Notes under the pieces: model-generated
The model's database searches: none
Told to the model about the DNA's origin: nothing
Seen by the model: only the letters and a program-made list of their open reading frames with translations
Assembly: GCF_024679095.1 (NCBI RefSeq)
Contig: NW_026111250.1
Coordinates: forward strand, 124,001 to 188,000
DNA: 64,000 nt
Direction of reading: 5' to 3'
DNA from: Eriocheir sinensis
Lineage: Eukaryota; Arthropoda; Malacostraca; Decapoda; Varunidae
Translations under genes and position numbers: made by a program
Shown here: in pieces, positions 35,590 through 50,518 of the stretch
Numbering within the stretch: the first letter of the stretch is position 1
Layout of the letters: each line of letters starts with the position of its first letter

Positions 35590-36969
35590 TAACAAAAATA
35601 AATACAGAATACACAAAAATAGATATGCAAAATACATATAAACAATGTAAATTTGTTTCAAAATATATATACGAATACACATGAAATAAGATAGATTTCT
35701 ATAAAAATATATATACAAAATACACATAAAATTAAGTAAATACGTATAAAAAATGTATACAAAATACACATAAAATAATGTAAATTAGTATCAAAATAAA
35801 TAAACAAAATACCAATAAAAGAATGTGTATTTGTATAAATATATATATACAAAATACACATTAAATAATATAAATTTGTTTAAAACTATACAAAATACAC
35901 ATGAAATGATGTAAATACGTATAAAAATATATATACAAAATACACATTAAATAATGTAAATTCGCGTCAAAATAAATAAACAAAATGTCAGTAAAAGAAT
36001 GTGTATTTGTATGAAAATAGATATACAAAATACACATAAAATAACCTAAATTTGTATCAAACTATATACAAAAATACACAAAAATATTTTAAATTTGTAT
36101 GAAAATAAATATAAAAAATACACATAAAATTAGGTAAATTTGTATTGAAATACATACATAAAATACACATAAAATAATGTAAATTTGAATGAAAATACAT
36201 AAACAAATACACTTAAAATAACGTAAATTTGTATAAAAAAATATGTACAAAACACAAATAGAATAATGTAAAATCGTATCAAAATAAATACACAGAATAT
36301 TAATAAAATAATGTAAATTTGTATGAAAATAAAAAAGCAAAATACCCATAAAATAACGCATTTTTTTATTTATAAAAATATATATACCAAAATACACATC
36401 AAAAAATTAAATTTGTATTAAGATAAATATACAAAAAAACACATACAATAAGGTAAATTTGTATTGAAATAGATATGCAAAATACATATAAAACAATGTA
36501 AATTTGTTTCAAAATATATATATACGAATACACATAAAATAACGTAGATTTCTATAAAAATATATATAGAAAATACACATAAAATGAAGCAAATACGTAT
36601 AAAAAAATGTATACAAAATACACATAAAATAATGTAAATTCGTATCAAAATAAATAAACAAAATACCAATAAAAGAATGTGTATTTGTATGAATATAAAT
36701 ATACAAAATACACATAAAATAACGTAAATTTATATAAAACTATATACAAAAATACACAGAAGTATTTTAATTTGTATGAAAATAGATATACAAAATAAGG
36801 TAAATTCGTTTCAAATTCAATAAACAAAATTCAGATAAAAGAAAGTATATTTGTAGAATAAATAAATATACAAAATACACATAAAATAACGAAAATTTGT
36901 TTGAAAATATGTAAAAAAATAAACAAAAATAATTTCAATTTGTATGAAAATAAATATACAAAATACACA
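35590..36969 (-). repeat. Minus-orientation satellite block (unit 1)
   Basis: Entered by the type-4 junction and left by the palindromic type-2 junction. It includes the tatacaaaataaggtaaatt fusion near 36,785. Confidence 0.9.
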
Positions 36970-37167
36970 TGTATTTTGTATATCTATTTTCACACAAATT
37001 TAATTACTTTTGTGTATTTTTGCATATAGTTTCATATAAATTTACGTTATTTTATTTGTATTTTGTATATTTATATTTATACAATACACATTCTTTTATT
37101 AGTATTTTGTTTATTTATTTTGATACGAGTTTACATTATTTTATGTGTATTTTGTATACATTTTTAT
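36970..37167 (+). repeat. Plus-orientation satellite block (unit 1), 198 bp
   Basis: Four to five monomers beginning at gtattttgtatatct and ending in tatacatttttatttatac, a small dyad that turns back into minus monomers. Confidence 0.85.
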
Positions 37168-37344
37168 TTATACAAATACACATATAATAACGTAAATTTG
37201 TATGAAAATATATAAACAAAATATACATTAAATAATGTAAATACGTATAAAAAAATATGTACAAAATACACATATAATCATGTAATTCGTATCAAAATAA
37301 ATAAACAAAATACCAATAAAATAATATAAATTTGTATGAGTAAA
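37168..37344 (-). repeat. Minus-orientation satellite block (unit 1), 177 bp
   Basis: Four monomers, including tcatgtaattcgtatc, ending at the type-1 junction. Confidence 0.85.
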
Positions 37345-38411
37345 CGTGTATGTTGCATATTTTTTCAATACAAATTTACCTTATTATATACGCATTTTGT
37401 ATATTAATTTTAATACAAATTTAATTATTCGATGTGTATTTTTGTATCTGTATTTTTATAAACATATGCTTTATTTTTTGGGTATTTTGCATCTTTATTT
37501 TCATACAAATTTACATTATTTTATTGATATTCTGCTCATTCATTTTGATACGAATTGACATTATTCTATGTATTTTGTATATATTTTTCATACAAATTTA
37601 CGTTATTTTATGTGTATTTGTTTATATATTTTGACACAAATTTACAATATTTTATGGGTATTTTGTATATACATTTCAAAAGAAATTTACCTAGTTTTAT
37701 ATGTATTTTGTATATCTATTTTCTTAAAAACTCAAATTATTTCTATGTATTTTTGTATATATTTTGATACAAATTTTAGTTATGTTATGTGTATTTTGTA
37801 AATTTATTTTCATTCAAATATATATTATTTTATTGGTGTTTTGTTGATTTATATTGATACGAATTTACATTATTTTATATGTACTTTGTATATATATTTT
37901 TATACGCTTTTACATTATTTAATATTTATTTTGAATATATATTTTTATACAAATTCACGGTATTTTATGTGTATTTGTATATATATTTTTATATAAATTT
38001 ACATTATTTTATATGTATTTTGTATATATATTTTTTTTACAAATCTACCTTATTTTATGTTTATTTTGTATGTGTATTTTGTATATTTATATTTATCCAA
38101 ATACACATTCTTTTATTGGTATTTTGTTTATTTATTTTAATTCGAATTTACATTATTTTATGTGTATTTTGTATACATTTTTTTATACGTATTTACCTAA
38201 TTTTAAGTGTATTTTGTATATATATTTTTATAGAAATCTACGTTTTTTTATTTGTATTCGTATATATATTTTGAAACAAATTTACATTGTTTTATATGTA
38301 TTTTTGCATATCTCTTTCAATACGAATTTACCTTATTGTATGTGCATTTTGTATATTTATTTCAATGCAAATTTAAATATTTTATGTGTATTTTGGTATA
38401 TATTTTTATAA
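37345..38411 (+). repeat. Plus-orientation satellite block (unit 1)
   Basis: Type-1 to type-3 block, collinear with 9,261-10,331 and 12,281-13,345. It keeps cattcaaatatatatta unexpanded near 37,810. Confidence 0.9.
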
Positions 38412-39320
38412 GATTACGAAAATTTGAATAAAAATATATACAAAAAAACAAAAAAATAAATTTCAATTTGTATGAAAATAGATATACAAAATACACATAT
38501 AATTAGTTAAACTTGTATTTAAATACATGTACAAAATACACATAAAATAATGTAAATTTGTATGAAATGAAAAAAAATTCACATAAAATTCGCGTCAAAA
38601 AAAATAAACAAAATATCAATAAAAGAATGTGTATTTGTATGAAAATAGATACACAAAATACACATAAAATAACCTAAATTTGTATCAAACTATATACAAA
38701 AATATACAAAAATATTTTAAATTTGTATGAAAATAAATATACAAAATACACATAAAATTAGGTAAATTTGTATTGAAATACATACACAAAATTCACATAA
38801 AATAATGTAAATTTGAATGAAAATACATTAGCAAATACACTTAAAATAACGTAAATTTGTATAAAAAAAATATGTACAAAACACAAATAGAATAATGTAA
38901 AATCGTATCAAAATAAATACACAGAATATTAATAAAATAATGTAAATTTGTATGAAAATAAAGAAGCAAAATACCTATAAAATAACGCTTTTTTTTTTGT
39001 TTATAAAAATATATATACCAAAATACACATCAAAAAATTAAATTTGTATTAAAATAAATATACAAAAACACATACAATAAGGTAAATTTGTATTGAAATA
39101 TATATTCAAAATACATAAAAACAATGTAAATTTGTTTCAAAATATATATACGAATACGCATATAATAACGTAGATTTCTATAAAAATATATATACAAAAT
39201 ACACATAAAATGAAGTAAATACGTATAAAAAAATGTATACAAAATACACATAAAATAATGTAAATTCGTATCAAAATAAATAAACAAAATAGCAATAAAA
39301 CAATGTGTATTTGTATAAAT
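38412..39320 (-). repeat. Minus-orientation satellite block (unit 1)
   Basis: Entered by the type-3 junction. It contains aaattcgcgtcaaaaaaaat near 38,586 and a T-rich bend gctttttttttttg near 38,987, and ends at tataaat before gtattcg. Confidence 0.9.
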
Positions 39321-39355
39321 GTATTCGTATATATATTTTGAAACAAATTTACATT
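39321..39355 (+). repeat. Plus-orientation fragment (unit 2), 35 bp
   Basis: A single monomer (gtattcgtatatatatttt) cut at acaaatttacatt by a switch into ttgtatgaaaat. Units 3 and 4 continue in plus orientation at this point. Confidence 0.75.
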
Positions 39356-39410
39356 AATTTGTATGAAAATATATAAACAAAATACTAAAATAATATAAAT
39401 TTGTATGAGT
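39356..39410 (-). repeat. Minus-orientation fragment (unit 2), 55 bp
   Basis: About one and a quarter monomers ending at ttgtatgagtatatgc, which looks like a damaged type-1 junction. Confidence 0.7.
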
Positions 39411-42400
39411 ATATGCATTTTGTATATTTATTTCAATACAAATTTACCTTATTATATACGCATTTTGTATATTAATTTTAATATATGTGTATTTGAATAT
39501 ATATTTTGATACAAATTTACATTATTTTATGTATTTTCTATATTTATTTCAATACAAATTTACATTATTTTATGTGTCTTTGTATATCTATTTTTATACA
39601 AATTTACATTATTTTGTTTTTTTTGTATATATTTTATACAATTTTACGTTATTTTATGTGTATTTGGTATATTTATATTTATACAAGTAAACATTCTTTT
39701 ATTGGCATTTAGTTTAGTTATTTTGATACGAATTTACATTATTTGATTTGTATTTTGTATACATTTTTTTATACGTATTTACTTAATTTTATGTGTATTT
39801 TGTATATATATTTTATAGAAATCTACGTTATTTTATTTGTATTCGTATATATATTTTGAAACAAATTTACATTGTTATATATGTATTTTGCATATCTCTT
39901 TCAATACAAATTTACCTTATTGTATGTGCATTTTGTATATTTATTAAATGCAAATTTAAATATTTTATGTGTATTTTGGTATATATATTTTCATAAAATT
40001 GCGCTATTTTATGGGAATTTTGCATCTTTATTTTCATACAAATTTACATTATTTTATTAATATTCTGTGTATTTATTTTGATACGATGTTACATTATTTA
40101 ATATGTATTTTGTATATATATTTTTATACGTATTTACATAATTTCAGGTGTATTTTGTATATATATTTCTATTATCTATATCTATTTTCATACAAATACA
40201 CATTCTTTTATTGATATTTTGTTTATTTATTTTGACACGAATTTTCATTATTTAATGTATATTGTGTATATATATTTTTATACGTATTTACATCATTTCA
40301 TGTGTATTTTGTATATATATTTCTATAGAAATCTACGTTATTTTATGTGTATTCGTATATATATTTTTAAACAAATTTACATTGTTTTATATGTATTTTG
40401 AATATTTTTCAATACAAATTTAACTTACTGTAGATGCATTTTATATATTTATTTCAATCAAAATTTAAATATTTTATGTGTATTTTGGTATATATATTTT
40501 CATAAAAAATGCGATAATTTTTGGGAATTTTGCATCTTTATTTTCATACAAATTTACATTATTTTATTGATATTCTGTGTATTTATTTTGATACGATTTT
40601 ACATTATTCTATTTGTTTTTTGTATATATATTTTATACAAATTTACGTTATTTTAAGTGTATTTGTTTATATATTTTCATTCAAATTTACATTATTTGAT
40701 GTGTATTTTGTATATGTATTTCAATACAAATTTACCTAGTTTTATGTGTATTTTGTATATTTCTTTTCAAACAAATTTAAATTATTTTTTGTATTTTTGT
40801 TTATAGTTTTATACAAATTTACCTAATTTTATGTGTATTTTGTATATTTCTTTTCATACAAATTTACATTATTTTATTGCTATTTTGCTTATTTATTTTG
40901 ATACGAATTACATGATAATATGTGCATTTTGTACATATTTTTTATACGTATTTACATTACTTAATGTGTATTTTGTTTATATATTTTTAAACAAATCTAC
41001 GTTATTATATGTATTTGAATAAATATTTTGATACAGATTTACATTATTTTATGTATTTTGTATGTACATTTCAAATCAAATTTAGCTCATTTTAGCTGTA
41101 TTTTGTATATATATTTTCATACAAATTTAATTACTTCTGTGTATTTTTGTATATAGTTTTATACAAATTTACGATATTTTATGTGTATTTTGTACATTTA
41201 TATTCATACAAATACACATTCTTTTACTGGTTTTTTGTTTATTTATTTTGATACGATTTTTATATATTTTTTGTATTCATTTTTTTATACGTATTTACTT
41301 CATTTTATGTGTATTTATTTTTATAGAAATCTACGTTATTTTATGTGTTTTTTACAAATACTCATTCTTTTATTGGTATATTGTTTATTTACATTTATAC
41401 GAATTTACATTATTTTATGTGTATTTTGTATATATTTTTTTATACGTATTTACTTAATATTATGTGTATTTTGTATATGTATTTTTATAGAAATCTACGT
41501 TATTTTATGTGTATTCGTATATATATTTTGAAACAAATTTACATTATTTTATATGTATTTTGCATATCTATTTCAATACAAATTTACCTTATTGTATGTG
41601 CATTTTGTATATTTATTTTAATACAAATTCAAATATTTTATGTTTATTTTGGTATAAATATTTTTATAAAAAATGCGTTATTTTATAGGTATTTTGCATC
41701 TTAATTTTCATACAAATTTACATTATTTTATTAATATTCTGTGTATATATTTTGATACGATTTTACATTATTCTATTTGTGTTTTGTATATTTTTTTATA
41801 CATATTTACATTATTTAATGTGTATTTTGATTATATATTTCATACAAATTTACTTTATTATATGTGTATTTGTTTATATATTTTCTTTCAAATTTACATT
41901 ATTTTATATGTATTTTGTATATGTATTTCAATACAAATTAACCTAATTTTATGTGTATTTTGTATATTTCTTTTCATAAAAATTTAAATTATTTTTGTGT
42001 ATTTTTGTATATAGTTTTATACAAATTTAGGTTATTTTATGTACGCATTTACATTATTTAATGTGTGTTTTGTATATATATTTTTATCCAAAGTTACTTT
42101 ATTTTACGTTCATTTTTTGACATATATTTTTATGGAAATTAGCGTTATTTTATATGTATTTGTATTTTGTTATTTACATTTTTTTATACGTATTTACTTA
42201 ATTTTATGTGTATTTTGTATATATATTTTTATAGAAATCTACGTTATTTTATGTGTTCTCGTATATATATTTTGAAACAAATTTACATTGTTTTATATGT
42301 ATTTTTGCATATCTCTTTCAATAGAAATTTACCTTATTGTATGTGCATTTTGTATATTTATTTCAATACAAATTTAAATATTTTATGTGTATTTTGGTAT

Positions 42401-43049
42401 ATATATTTTTATAAGAAATGCGCTATTTGATGGGAATTTTGCATCTTTATTTTTATACAAATTTGCATTATTTTATTAATATTCGGTGTATTTATTTTGA
42501 TACGATTTTACATTATTCTATTTGTTTTTTGTATATATATATTTTTTATACATATTTACATTATTTAAATGTATCTTGCATATATATTACATACAAATTC
42601 ATTATCTATTATTTATTTTCATACAAATACACATTCTTTTCATGATATTTTGTTTATTTATTTTGTCACGAATTTACATTACTTACTATGTATTTTATAT
42701 ATATATTTTTATACGTATTTACATAATTTCATGTGTATTTTGTATATATATTTCTATAGAAATCTACGTTATTTTATGTGTATTCGTATATATATTTTGA
42801 AACAAATTTACACTGTTTTATTTGTATTTTGCGCTTTTTTTCAATACAAATTTACCTTATTGTATGTGTGCATTTTGTATATTAATTTTAATACAAATTT
42901 AATTATTCTATGTGTATTTTTGTAAATGTATTTAAAAAAAAATGCTTTATCTTATGGGTATTTTGCATCTTTATTTTCATACAAATTTAAATTATTTTAT
43001 GTATATTCTGTGTACTTATTTTGATACGATTTTACATTATTCTATGTAT
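39411..43049 (+). repeat. Plus-orientation satellite block (unit 2)
   Basis: Its first kilobase is not the normal start of the 7.6 kb unit. From about 40,500 it is collinear with 33.0 kb onward and 47.85 kb onward, although a stretch near 40,800-40,860 is shortened by about 150 bp. It ends at the type-4 junction. Confidence 0.85.
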
Positions 43050-44399
43050 AACAAAAATAAATACAGAATACACAAAAATAGATATGCAAAATACATATAA
43101 ACAATGTAAATTTGTTTCAAAATATATATACGAATACACATGAAATAAGATAGATTTCTATAAGAATATATATACAAAATACAAAAAATTAAGTAAATAC
43201 GTATAAAAAATGTATACAAAATACACATAAAATAATGTAAATTAGTATCAAAATAAATAAACAAAATACCAATAAAAGAATGTGTATTTGTATAAATATA
43301 TATATACAAAATACACATTAAATAATATAAATTTGTTTAAAACTATACAAAATACACATGAAATGATGTAAATACGTATAAAATATATATACAAAATAAA
43401 CATTAAATAATGTAAATTAGAGTAAAAATAAATAAACAAAATGTCAGTAAAAGAATGTGTATTTGTATGAAAATAGATATACAAAATACACATAAAATAA
43501 CCTAAATTTGTATCAAACTATATACAAAAAACACAAACTATTTTAAATTTGTATGGAAATAAATATAAAAATACACATAAAATTAGGTAAATTTGTATTG
43601 AAATACATACACAAAATACACATAAAATAATGTAAATTTGAATGAAAATACATAAACAAATACACTTAAAATAACGTAAATTTGTATAAAAAATATGTAC
43701 AAAACACAAATAGAATAATGTAAAATCGTATCAAAATAAATACACAGAATATTAATAAAATAATGTAAATTTGTAGGAAAATAAAAGCAAAATACCCATA
43801 AAATAACGCATTTTTTATTTATAAAATATATATACCAAAATACACATCAAAAATTAAATTTGTATTAAGATAAATATACAAAAAACACATATAAATAAAA
43901 AAATTGTATTGAAAATAGTATAAAATACATATAAAACTATGTAAATTTGTTTCAAAATATATATATGAATACACATAAAATAACGTAGATTTCTATAAAA
44001 AATATATATACAAAATACACATAAAATGAAGTAAATACGTATAAAAAAATGTATACAAAATACACATAAAATAATGTAAATTCGTATCAAAATAAATAAA
44101 CAAAATACCAATAAAAGAATGTGTATTTGTATGAATATAAATATACAAAATACACATAAAATATCGTAAATTTATATAAAACTATATACAAAAATACACA
44201 GAAGTATTTTAATTTGTATGAAAATAGATATACGAAATAAGGTAAATTCTTTTCAAATTCAATAAAAAAAAATCAGATAAAAGAAAGTATATTTAGATAA
44301 ATAAATATACAAATACATAAAATAACGAAAATTTGTTTGAAAATATGTAAAAAATAAACAAAATAATTTCAATTTGTATGAAAATAAATATACAAAATA
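43050..44399 (-). repeat. Minus-orientation satellite block (unit 2), deletion-rich
   Basis: Collinear with 35,590-36,969 and 50,519-51,894 but with many short losses, for example aaaatagtataaaatac near 43,913 and gtatatttagataaataa near 44,288. It ends at a shortened type-2 junction. Confidence 0.85.
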
Positions 44400-44597
44400 T
44401 TTTGTAGATCTATTTTCACACAAATTTAATTACTTTTGGGTATTTTTGCATATAGTTTCATATAAATTTACGTTATTTTATTTGTATTTTGTATATTTAT
44501 ATTTATACAATACACATTCTTTTATTAGTATTTTGTTTATTTATTTTGATACGAGTTTACATTATTTTATGTGTATTTTGTATACATTTTTATTTAT
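44400..44597 (+). repeat. Plus-orientation satellite block (unit 2)
   Basis: Counterpart of 36,970-37,167, beginning tttgtagatct with the acat loop lost from the palindrome. Confidence 0.85.
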
Positions 44598-44672
44598 ACA
44601 AATACACATATAATAACGTAAATTTGTATGAAAATATATAAACAAAATATACATTAAAATTTGTATGAGTAA
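44598..44672 (-). repeat. Minus-orientation satellite block (unit 2), 75 bp
   Basis: Counterpart of the 177 bp block of unit 1 with about 100 bp deleted at atacattaaaatttgtatg near 44,650. Confidence 0.85.
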
Positions 44673-45739
44673 ACGTGTATGTTGCATATTTTTCAATACA
44701 AATTTACCTTTATATACGCATTTTGTATATTAATTTTAATACAAATTTAATTATTCGATGTATTTTTGTATCTGTATTTTTATAAACATATGCTTTATTT
44801 TTTGGGTATTTTGCATCTTTATTTTCATACAAATTTACATTATTTTATTGATATTCTGCTCAGTCATTTTGATACGAATTGACATTATTCTATGTGTATT
44901 TTGTATATATTTTTCATACAAATTTACGTTATTTTATGTGTATTTGTTTATATATTTTGACACAAATTTACAATATTTTATGGGTATTTTGTATATACAT
45001 TTCAAAAGAAATTTACCTAGTTTTATATGTATTTTGTATATCTATTTTCTTAAAAACTCAAATTATTTCTATGTATTTTTGTATATATTTTGATACAAAT
45101 TTTAGTTATGTTATGTGTATTTTGTAAATTTATTTTCATTCAAATATATATTATTTTATTGGTGTTTTGTTGATTTATATTGATACGAATTTACATTATT
45201 TTATATGTACTTTGTATATATATTTTTATACGCTTTTACATTATTTAATATTTATTTTGAATATATATTTTTATACAAATTCACGGTATTTTATGTGTAT
45301 TTGTATATATATTTTTATATAAATTTACATTATTTTATATGTATTTTGTACATATATTTTTTTTACAAATCTACCTTATTTTATGTTTATTTTGTATGTG
45401 TATTTTGTATATTTATATTTATCCAAATACACATTCTTTTATTGGTATTTTGTTTATTTATTTTAATTCGAATTTACATTATTTTATGTGTATTTTGTAT
45501 ACATTTTTTTATACGTATTTACCTAATTTTAAGTGTATTTTGTATATATATTTTTATAGAAATCTACGTTTTTTTATTTGTATTCGTATATATATTTTGA
45601 AACAAATTTACATTGTTTTATATGTATTTTTGCATATCTCTTTCAATACGAATTTACCTTATTGTATGTGCATTTTGTATATTTATTTCAATGCAAATTT
45701 AAATATTTTATGTGTATTTTGGTATATATATTTTTATAA
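44673..45739 (+). repeat. Plus-orientation satellite block (unit 2)
   Basis: Type-1 to type-3 block. It is nearly identical to 52,270-53,337, apart from short losses near its start. Confidence 0.9.
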
Positions 45740-46636
45740 GATTACGAAAATTTGAATAAAAATATATACAAAAAAGCAAAAAAATAAATTTCAATTTGTA
45801 TGAAAATAGATATACAAAATACACATATAATTAGTTAAACTTGTATTTAAATACATGTACACATAAAATAATGTAAATAATGAAATTTGAAAAAAATTCA
45901 CATAAAATTCGCGTCAAAAAAAATAAACAAAATATCAATAAAAGAATGTGTATTTGTATGAAAATAGATACACAAAATACACATAAAATAACCTAAATTT
46001 GTATCAAACTATATACAAAAATACACAAAAATATTTTAAATTTGTATGAAAATAAATATACAAAATACACATAAAATTAGGTAAATTTGTATTGAAATAC
46101 ATACACAAAATTCACATAAAATAATGTAAATTTGAATGAAAATACATTAGCAAATACACTTAAAATAACGTAAATTTGTATAAAAAAATATGTACAAAAC
46201 ACAAATAGAATAATGTAAAATCGTATCAAAATAAATACACAGAATATTAATAAAATAATGTAAATTTGTATGAAAATAAAGAAGCAAAATACCTATAAAA
46301 TAACGCTTTTTTTTTTTTGTTTATAAAAATATATATACCAAAATACACATCAAAAAATTAAATTTGTATTAAAATAAATATACAAAAACACATACAATAA
46401 GGTAAATTTGTATTGAAATATATATTCAAAATACATAAAAATAATGTAAATTTGTTTCAAAATATATATACGAATACACATATAATAACGTAGATTTCTA
46501 TAAAAATATATATACAAAATACATAAATAATGAAATACGTATAAAAAAATGTATACAAAATACACATAAAATAATGTAAATTCGTATCAAAATAAATAAA
46601 CAAAATAGCAATAAAACAATGTGTATATGTATAAAT
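45740..46636 (-). repeat. Minus-orientation satellite block (unit 2)
   Basis: Counterpart of 38,412-39,320 and 53,338-54,245, with local deletions near 45,857-45,890 and 46,520-46,535. Confidence 0.85.
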
Positions 46637-49600
46637 GTATTCGTATATATATTTTGAAACAAATTTACATTGTTTTATATGTATTTTTGAATATCTCTTT
46701 TAATACAAATTTACCTTACTGTATATGCATTTTGTATATTTATTTCAATACAAATTTAAATATTTTACGTGTATTTTGGTATATATATTTTTATAAAAAA
46801 TGCGATAATTTTTGGGAATTTTGCATCTTTATTTTCATACAAATTTACATTATTTTATTGATATTCTGTGTATTTATTTTGATACGATTTTACATTATTC
46901 TATTTTTTGTATATATTTTTTTATACACATTTACATTATTTAATGTGTATCTTGCATATATATTTTATACAAATTTACATTATTTTAAGTGTATTTGTTT
47001 TTATATTTTCATTCAAATTTACATTTATTTTAATTCGAAATTACATTCTTTTATGTGTATTTTGTATACATCTTTTTTATACGTATTTACTTAATTTTAT
47101 GTGTATTTTGTATATATTTTTATAGAAATCTACGTTTTTTTATTTGTATTCGTATATATATTTTGAAACAAATTTACATTGTTTTATATGTATTTTTGCA
47201 TATCTCTTTCAATACAAATTTACCTTATTGTATGTGCATTTTGTATATTTATTAAATGCAAATTTAAATATTTTATGTGTATTTTGGTATATATATTTTT
47301 ATAAGAAATCCGCTATTTTATGGGAATTTTGCATCTTTATTTTCATACAAATTTACATTATTTTATTAATATTCGGTGTATTTATTTTGATACGATGTTA
47401 CATTATTTTATTTGTTTTTTGTATATACTTTTTTATACATATTTACATTATTTCATGTGTATCTTGCATATGTATTTTATAAAAATTTATTATCTATTAT
47501 CTATTTTTATACAAATACACATTCTTTTCATGATATTTTGTTTATTTATTTTGACACGAATTTACATTATTTGATATGTATTTTGTATATATATTTTTAT
47601 ACGTATTTACATAATTTCATATGTATTTTGTATATATATTTCTATAGAAATCTACTTTATTTTATGTGTATTCGTATATATATTTTGAAACAAATTTACA
47701 TTGTTTTATATGTATTTTTGAATATCTTTTTCAATACAAATTTAACTTACTGTATATGCATTTTGTATATTTATTTCAATACAAATTTAAATATTTTATG
47801 TGTATTTTGGTAAATATATTTTTATAAAAAATGCGATAATTTTTGGGAATTTTGCATCTTTATTTTCATACAAATTTACATTATTTTATTGATATTCTGT
47901 TTATTTATTTTGATACGATTTTACATTATTCTATTTGTTTTTTGTATATATATTTTTTATACACATTTACATTATTTAATGTGTATCTTGCATATATATT
48001 TTATACAAATTTACGTTATTTTAAGTGTATTTGTTTATATATTTTCATTCAAATTTACATTATTTGATGTGTATTTTGTATATGTATTTCAATACAAATT
48101 TACCTAGTTTTATGTGTATTTTGTATATTTCTTTTCAAACAAATTTAAATTATTTTTGTGTATTTTTGTTTATAGTTTTATACAAATTTAGGTTATTTTA
48201 TGTACGCATCTACATTATTTAGTGTGTGTTTTGTATATATATTTTTTTGCAAATTTACTTTATTTTATGTGCATTTTTGTACATATATTTTTATAGAAAT
48301 TTGCGTTATTTGTATATGTTTTCTCATACAAATTTACATTATTTTATTGCTATTTTGTTTATTTATTTTGATACGAATTACATGATTATATGTGTATTTT
48401 GTACATATTTTTTATACGTATTTACATTACTTAATGTGTATTTTGTTTATATATTTTTAAACAAATCTACGTTATTATATGTATTTGAATAAATATTTTG
48501 ATACAGATTTACATTATTTTATGTATTTTGTATGTACATTTCAAATCAAATTTAGCTCATTTTAGCTGTATTTTGTATATATATTTTCATACAAATTTAA
48601 TTACTTCTGTGTATTTTTGTATATAGTTTTATACAAATTTACGATATTTTATGTATTTTGTACATTTATATTCATACAAATACACATTCTTTTACTGGTT
48701 TTTTGTTTATTTATTTTGATACGATTTTTATATATTTTTTGTATTCATTTTTTTATACGTATTTACTTCATTTTATGTGTATTTATTTTTATAGAAATCT
48801 ACGTTATTTTATGTGTTTTTTACAAATACTCATTCTTTTATTGGTATATTGTTTATTTACATTTATACGAATTTACATTATTTTATGTGTATTTTGTATA
48901 TATTTTTTATACGTATTTACTTAATATTATGTGTATTTTGTATATGTATTTTTATAGAAATCTACGTTATTTTATGTGTATTCGTATATATATTTTGAAA
49001 CAAATTTACATTATTTTATATGTATTTTGCATATCTATTTCAATACAAATTTACCTTATTGTATGTGCATTTTGTATATTTATTTTAATACAAATTCAAA
49101 TATTTTATGTTTATTTTGGTATAAATATTTTTATAAAAAATGCGTTATTTTATAGGTATTTTGCATCTTAATTTTCATACAAATTTACATTATTTTATTA
49201 ATATTCTGTGTATATATTTTGATACGATTTTACATTATTCTATTTGTGTTTTGTATATATTTTTTTATACATATTTACATTATTTAATGTGTATTTTGAT
49301 TATATATTTCATACAAATTTACTTTATTATATGTGTATTTGTTTATATATTTTCTTTCAAATTTACATTATTTTATATGTATTTTGTATATGTATTTCAA
49401 TACAAATTAACCTAATTTTATGTGTATTTTGTATATTTCTTTTCATAAAAATTTAAATTATTTTTGTGTATTTTTGTATATAGTTTTATACAAATTTAGG
49501 TTATTTTATGTACGCATTTACATTATTTAATGTGTGTTTTGTATATATATTTTTATCCAAAGTTACTTTATTTTACGTTCATTTTTTGACATATATTTTT

Positions 49601-50518
49601 ATGGAAATTAGCGTTATTTTATATGTATTTGTATTTTGTTATTTACATTTTTTTATACGTATTTACTTAATTTTATGTGTATTTTGTATATATATTTTTA
49701 TAGAAATCTACGTTATTTTATGTGTTCTCGTATATATATTTTGAAACAAATTTACATTGTTTTATATGTATTTTTGCATATCTCTTTCAATAGAAATTTA
49801 CCTTATTGTATGTGCATTTTGTATATTTATTTCAATACAAATTTAAATATTTTATGTGTATTTTGGTATATATATTTTTATAAGAAATGCGCTATTTGAT
49901 GGGAATTTTGCATCTTTATTTTTATACAAATTTGCATTATTTTATTAATATTCGGTGTATTTATTTTGATACGATTTTACATTATTCTATTTGTTTTTTG
50001 TATATATATATTTTTTATACATATTTACATTATTTAAATGTATCTTGCATATATATTACATACAAATTCATTATCTATTATTTATTTTCATACAAATACA
50101 CATTCTTTTCATGATATTTTGTTTATTTATTTTGTCACGAATTTACATTACTTACTATGTATTTTATATATATATTTTTATACGTATTTACATAATTTCA
50201 TGTGTATTTTGTATATATATTTCTATAGAAATCTACGTTATTTTATGTGTATTCGTATATATATTTTGAAACAAATTTACACTGTTTTATTTGTATTTTG
50301 CGCTTTTTTTCAATACAAATTTACCTTATTGTATGTGTGCATTTTGTATATTAATTTTAATACAAATTTAATTATTCTATGTGTATTTTTGTAAATGTAT
50401 TTAAAAAAAAATGCTTTATCTTATGGGTATTTTGCATCTTTATTTTCATACAAATTTAAATTATTTTATGTATATTCTGTGTACTTATTTTGATACGATT
50501 TTACATTATTCTATGTAT
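46637..50518 (+). repeat. Plus-orientation satellite block (unit 3), 3.9 kb
   Basis: Begins at gtattcg and repeats the monomer order of 31,707-35,589. It includes tttattatctatta near 47,486 and 50,068. It ends at the type-4 junction. Confidence 0.9.

Larger units (their letters stand above)
31707..39320. repeat. 7.6 kb super-repeat, unit 1
   Basis: First copy of the level-3 unit, starting at gtattcgtatatatatttt and about 7,614 bp long. Internal order by orientation is + (to 35,589), - (35,590-36,969), + (36,970-37,167), - (37,168-37,344), + (37,345-38,411), - (38,412-39,320). Unit 3 repeats this order with nearly the same lengths; landmarks shift by 14,930 bp (atatctcttt at 31761 and 46691). 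It differs from units 2 and 3 at shared sites, for example ctcattcat near 37,535 where they read ctcagtcat. Confidence 0.85.
39321..46636. repeat. 7.6 kb super-repeat, unit 2 (rearranged and shortened)
   Basis: This copy is about 7,316 bp, some 300 bp shorter than units 1 and 3. It begins with the same gtattcg junction, but from about 39,356 to 40,450 the expected sequence is replaced by other satellite segments (one resembles 22,757-22,980). From about 40,500 on it is collinear with units 1 and 3: the landmark atacgatttttatatattt lies at 33791, 41251 and 48719. Many small deletions cluster at 43.2-44.7 kb and 45.8-46.5 kb. It shares derived variants with unit 3. Confidence 0.8.

Noticed and set aside
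46300..46325. T run (gctttttttttttttgttt) as a terminator or poly(A) tail trace
   Set aside because: Copies near 38,987 and 53,912 show the same run at the same monomer position with small length changes. It is a slippage-prone part of the satellite.
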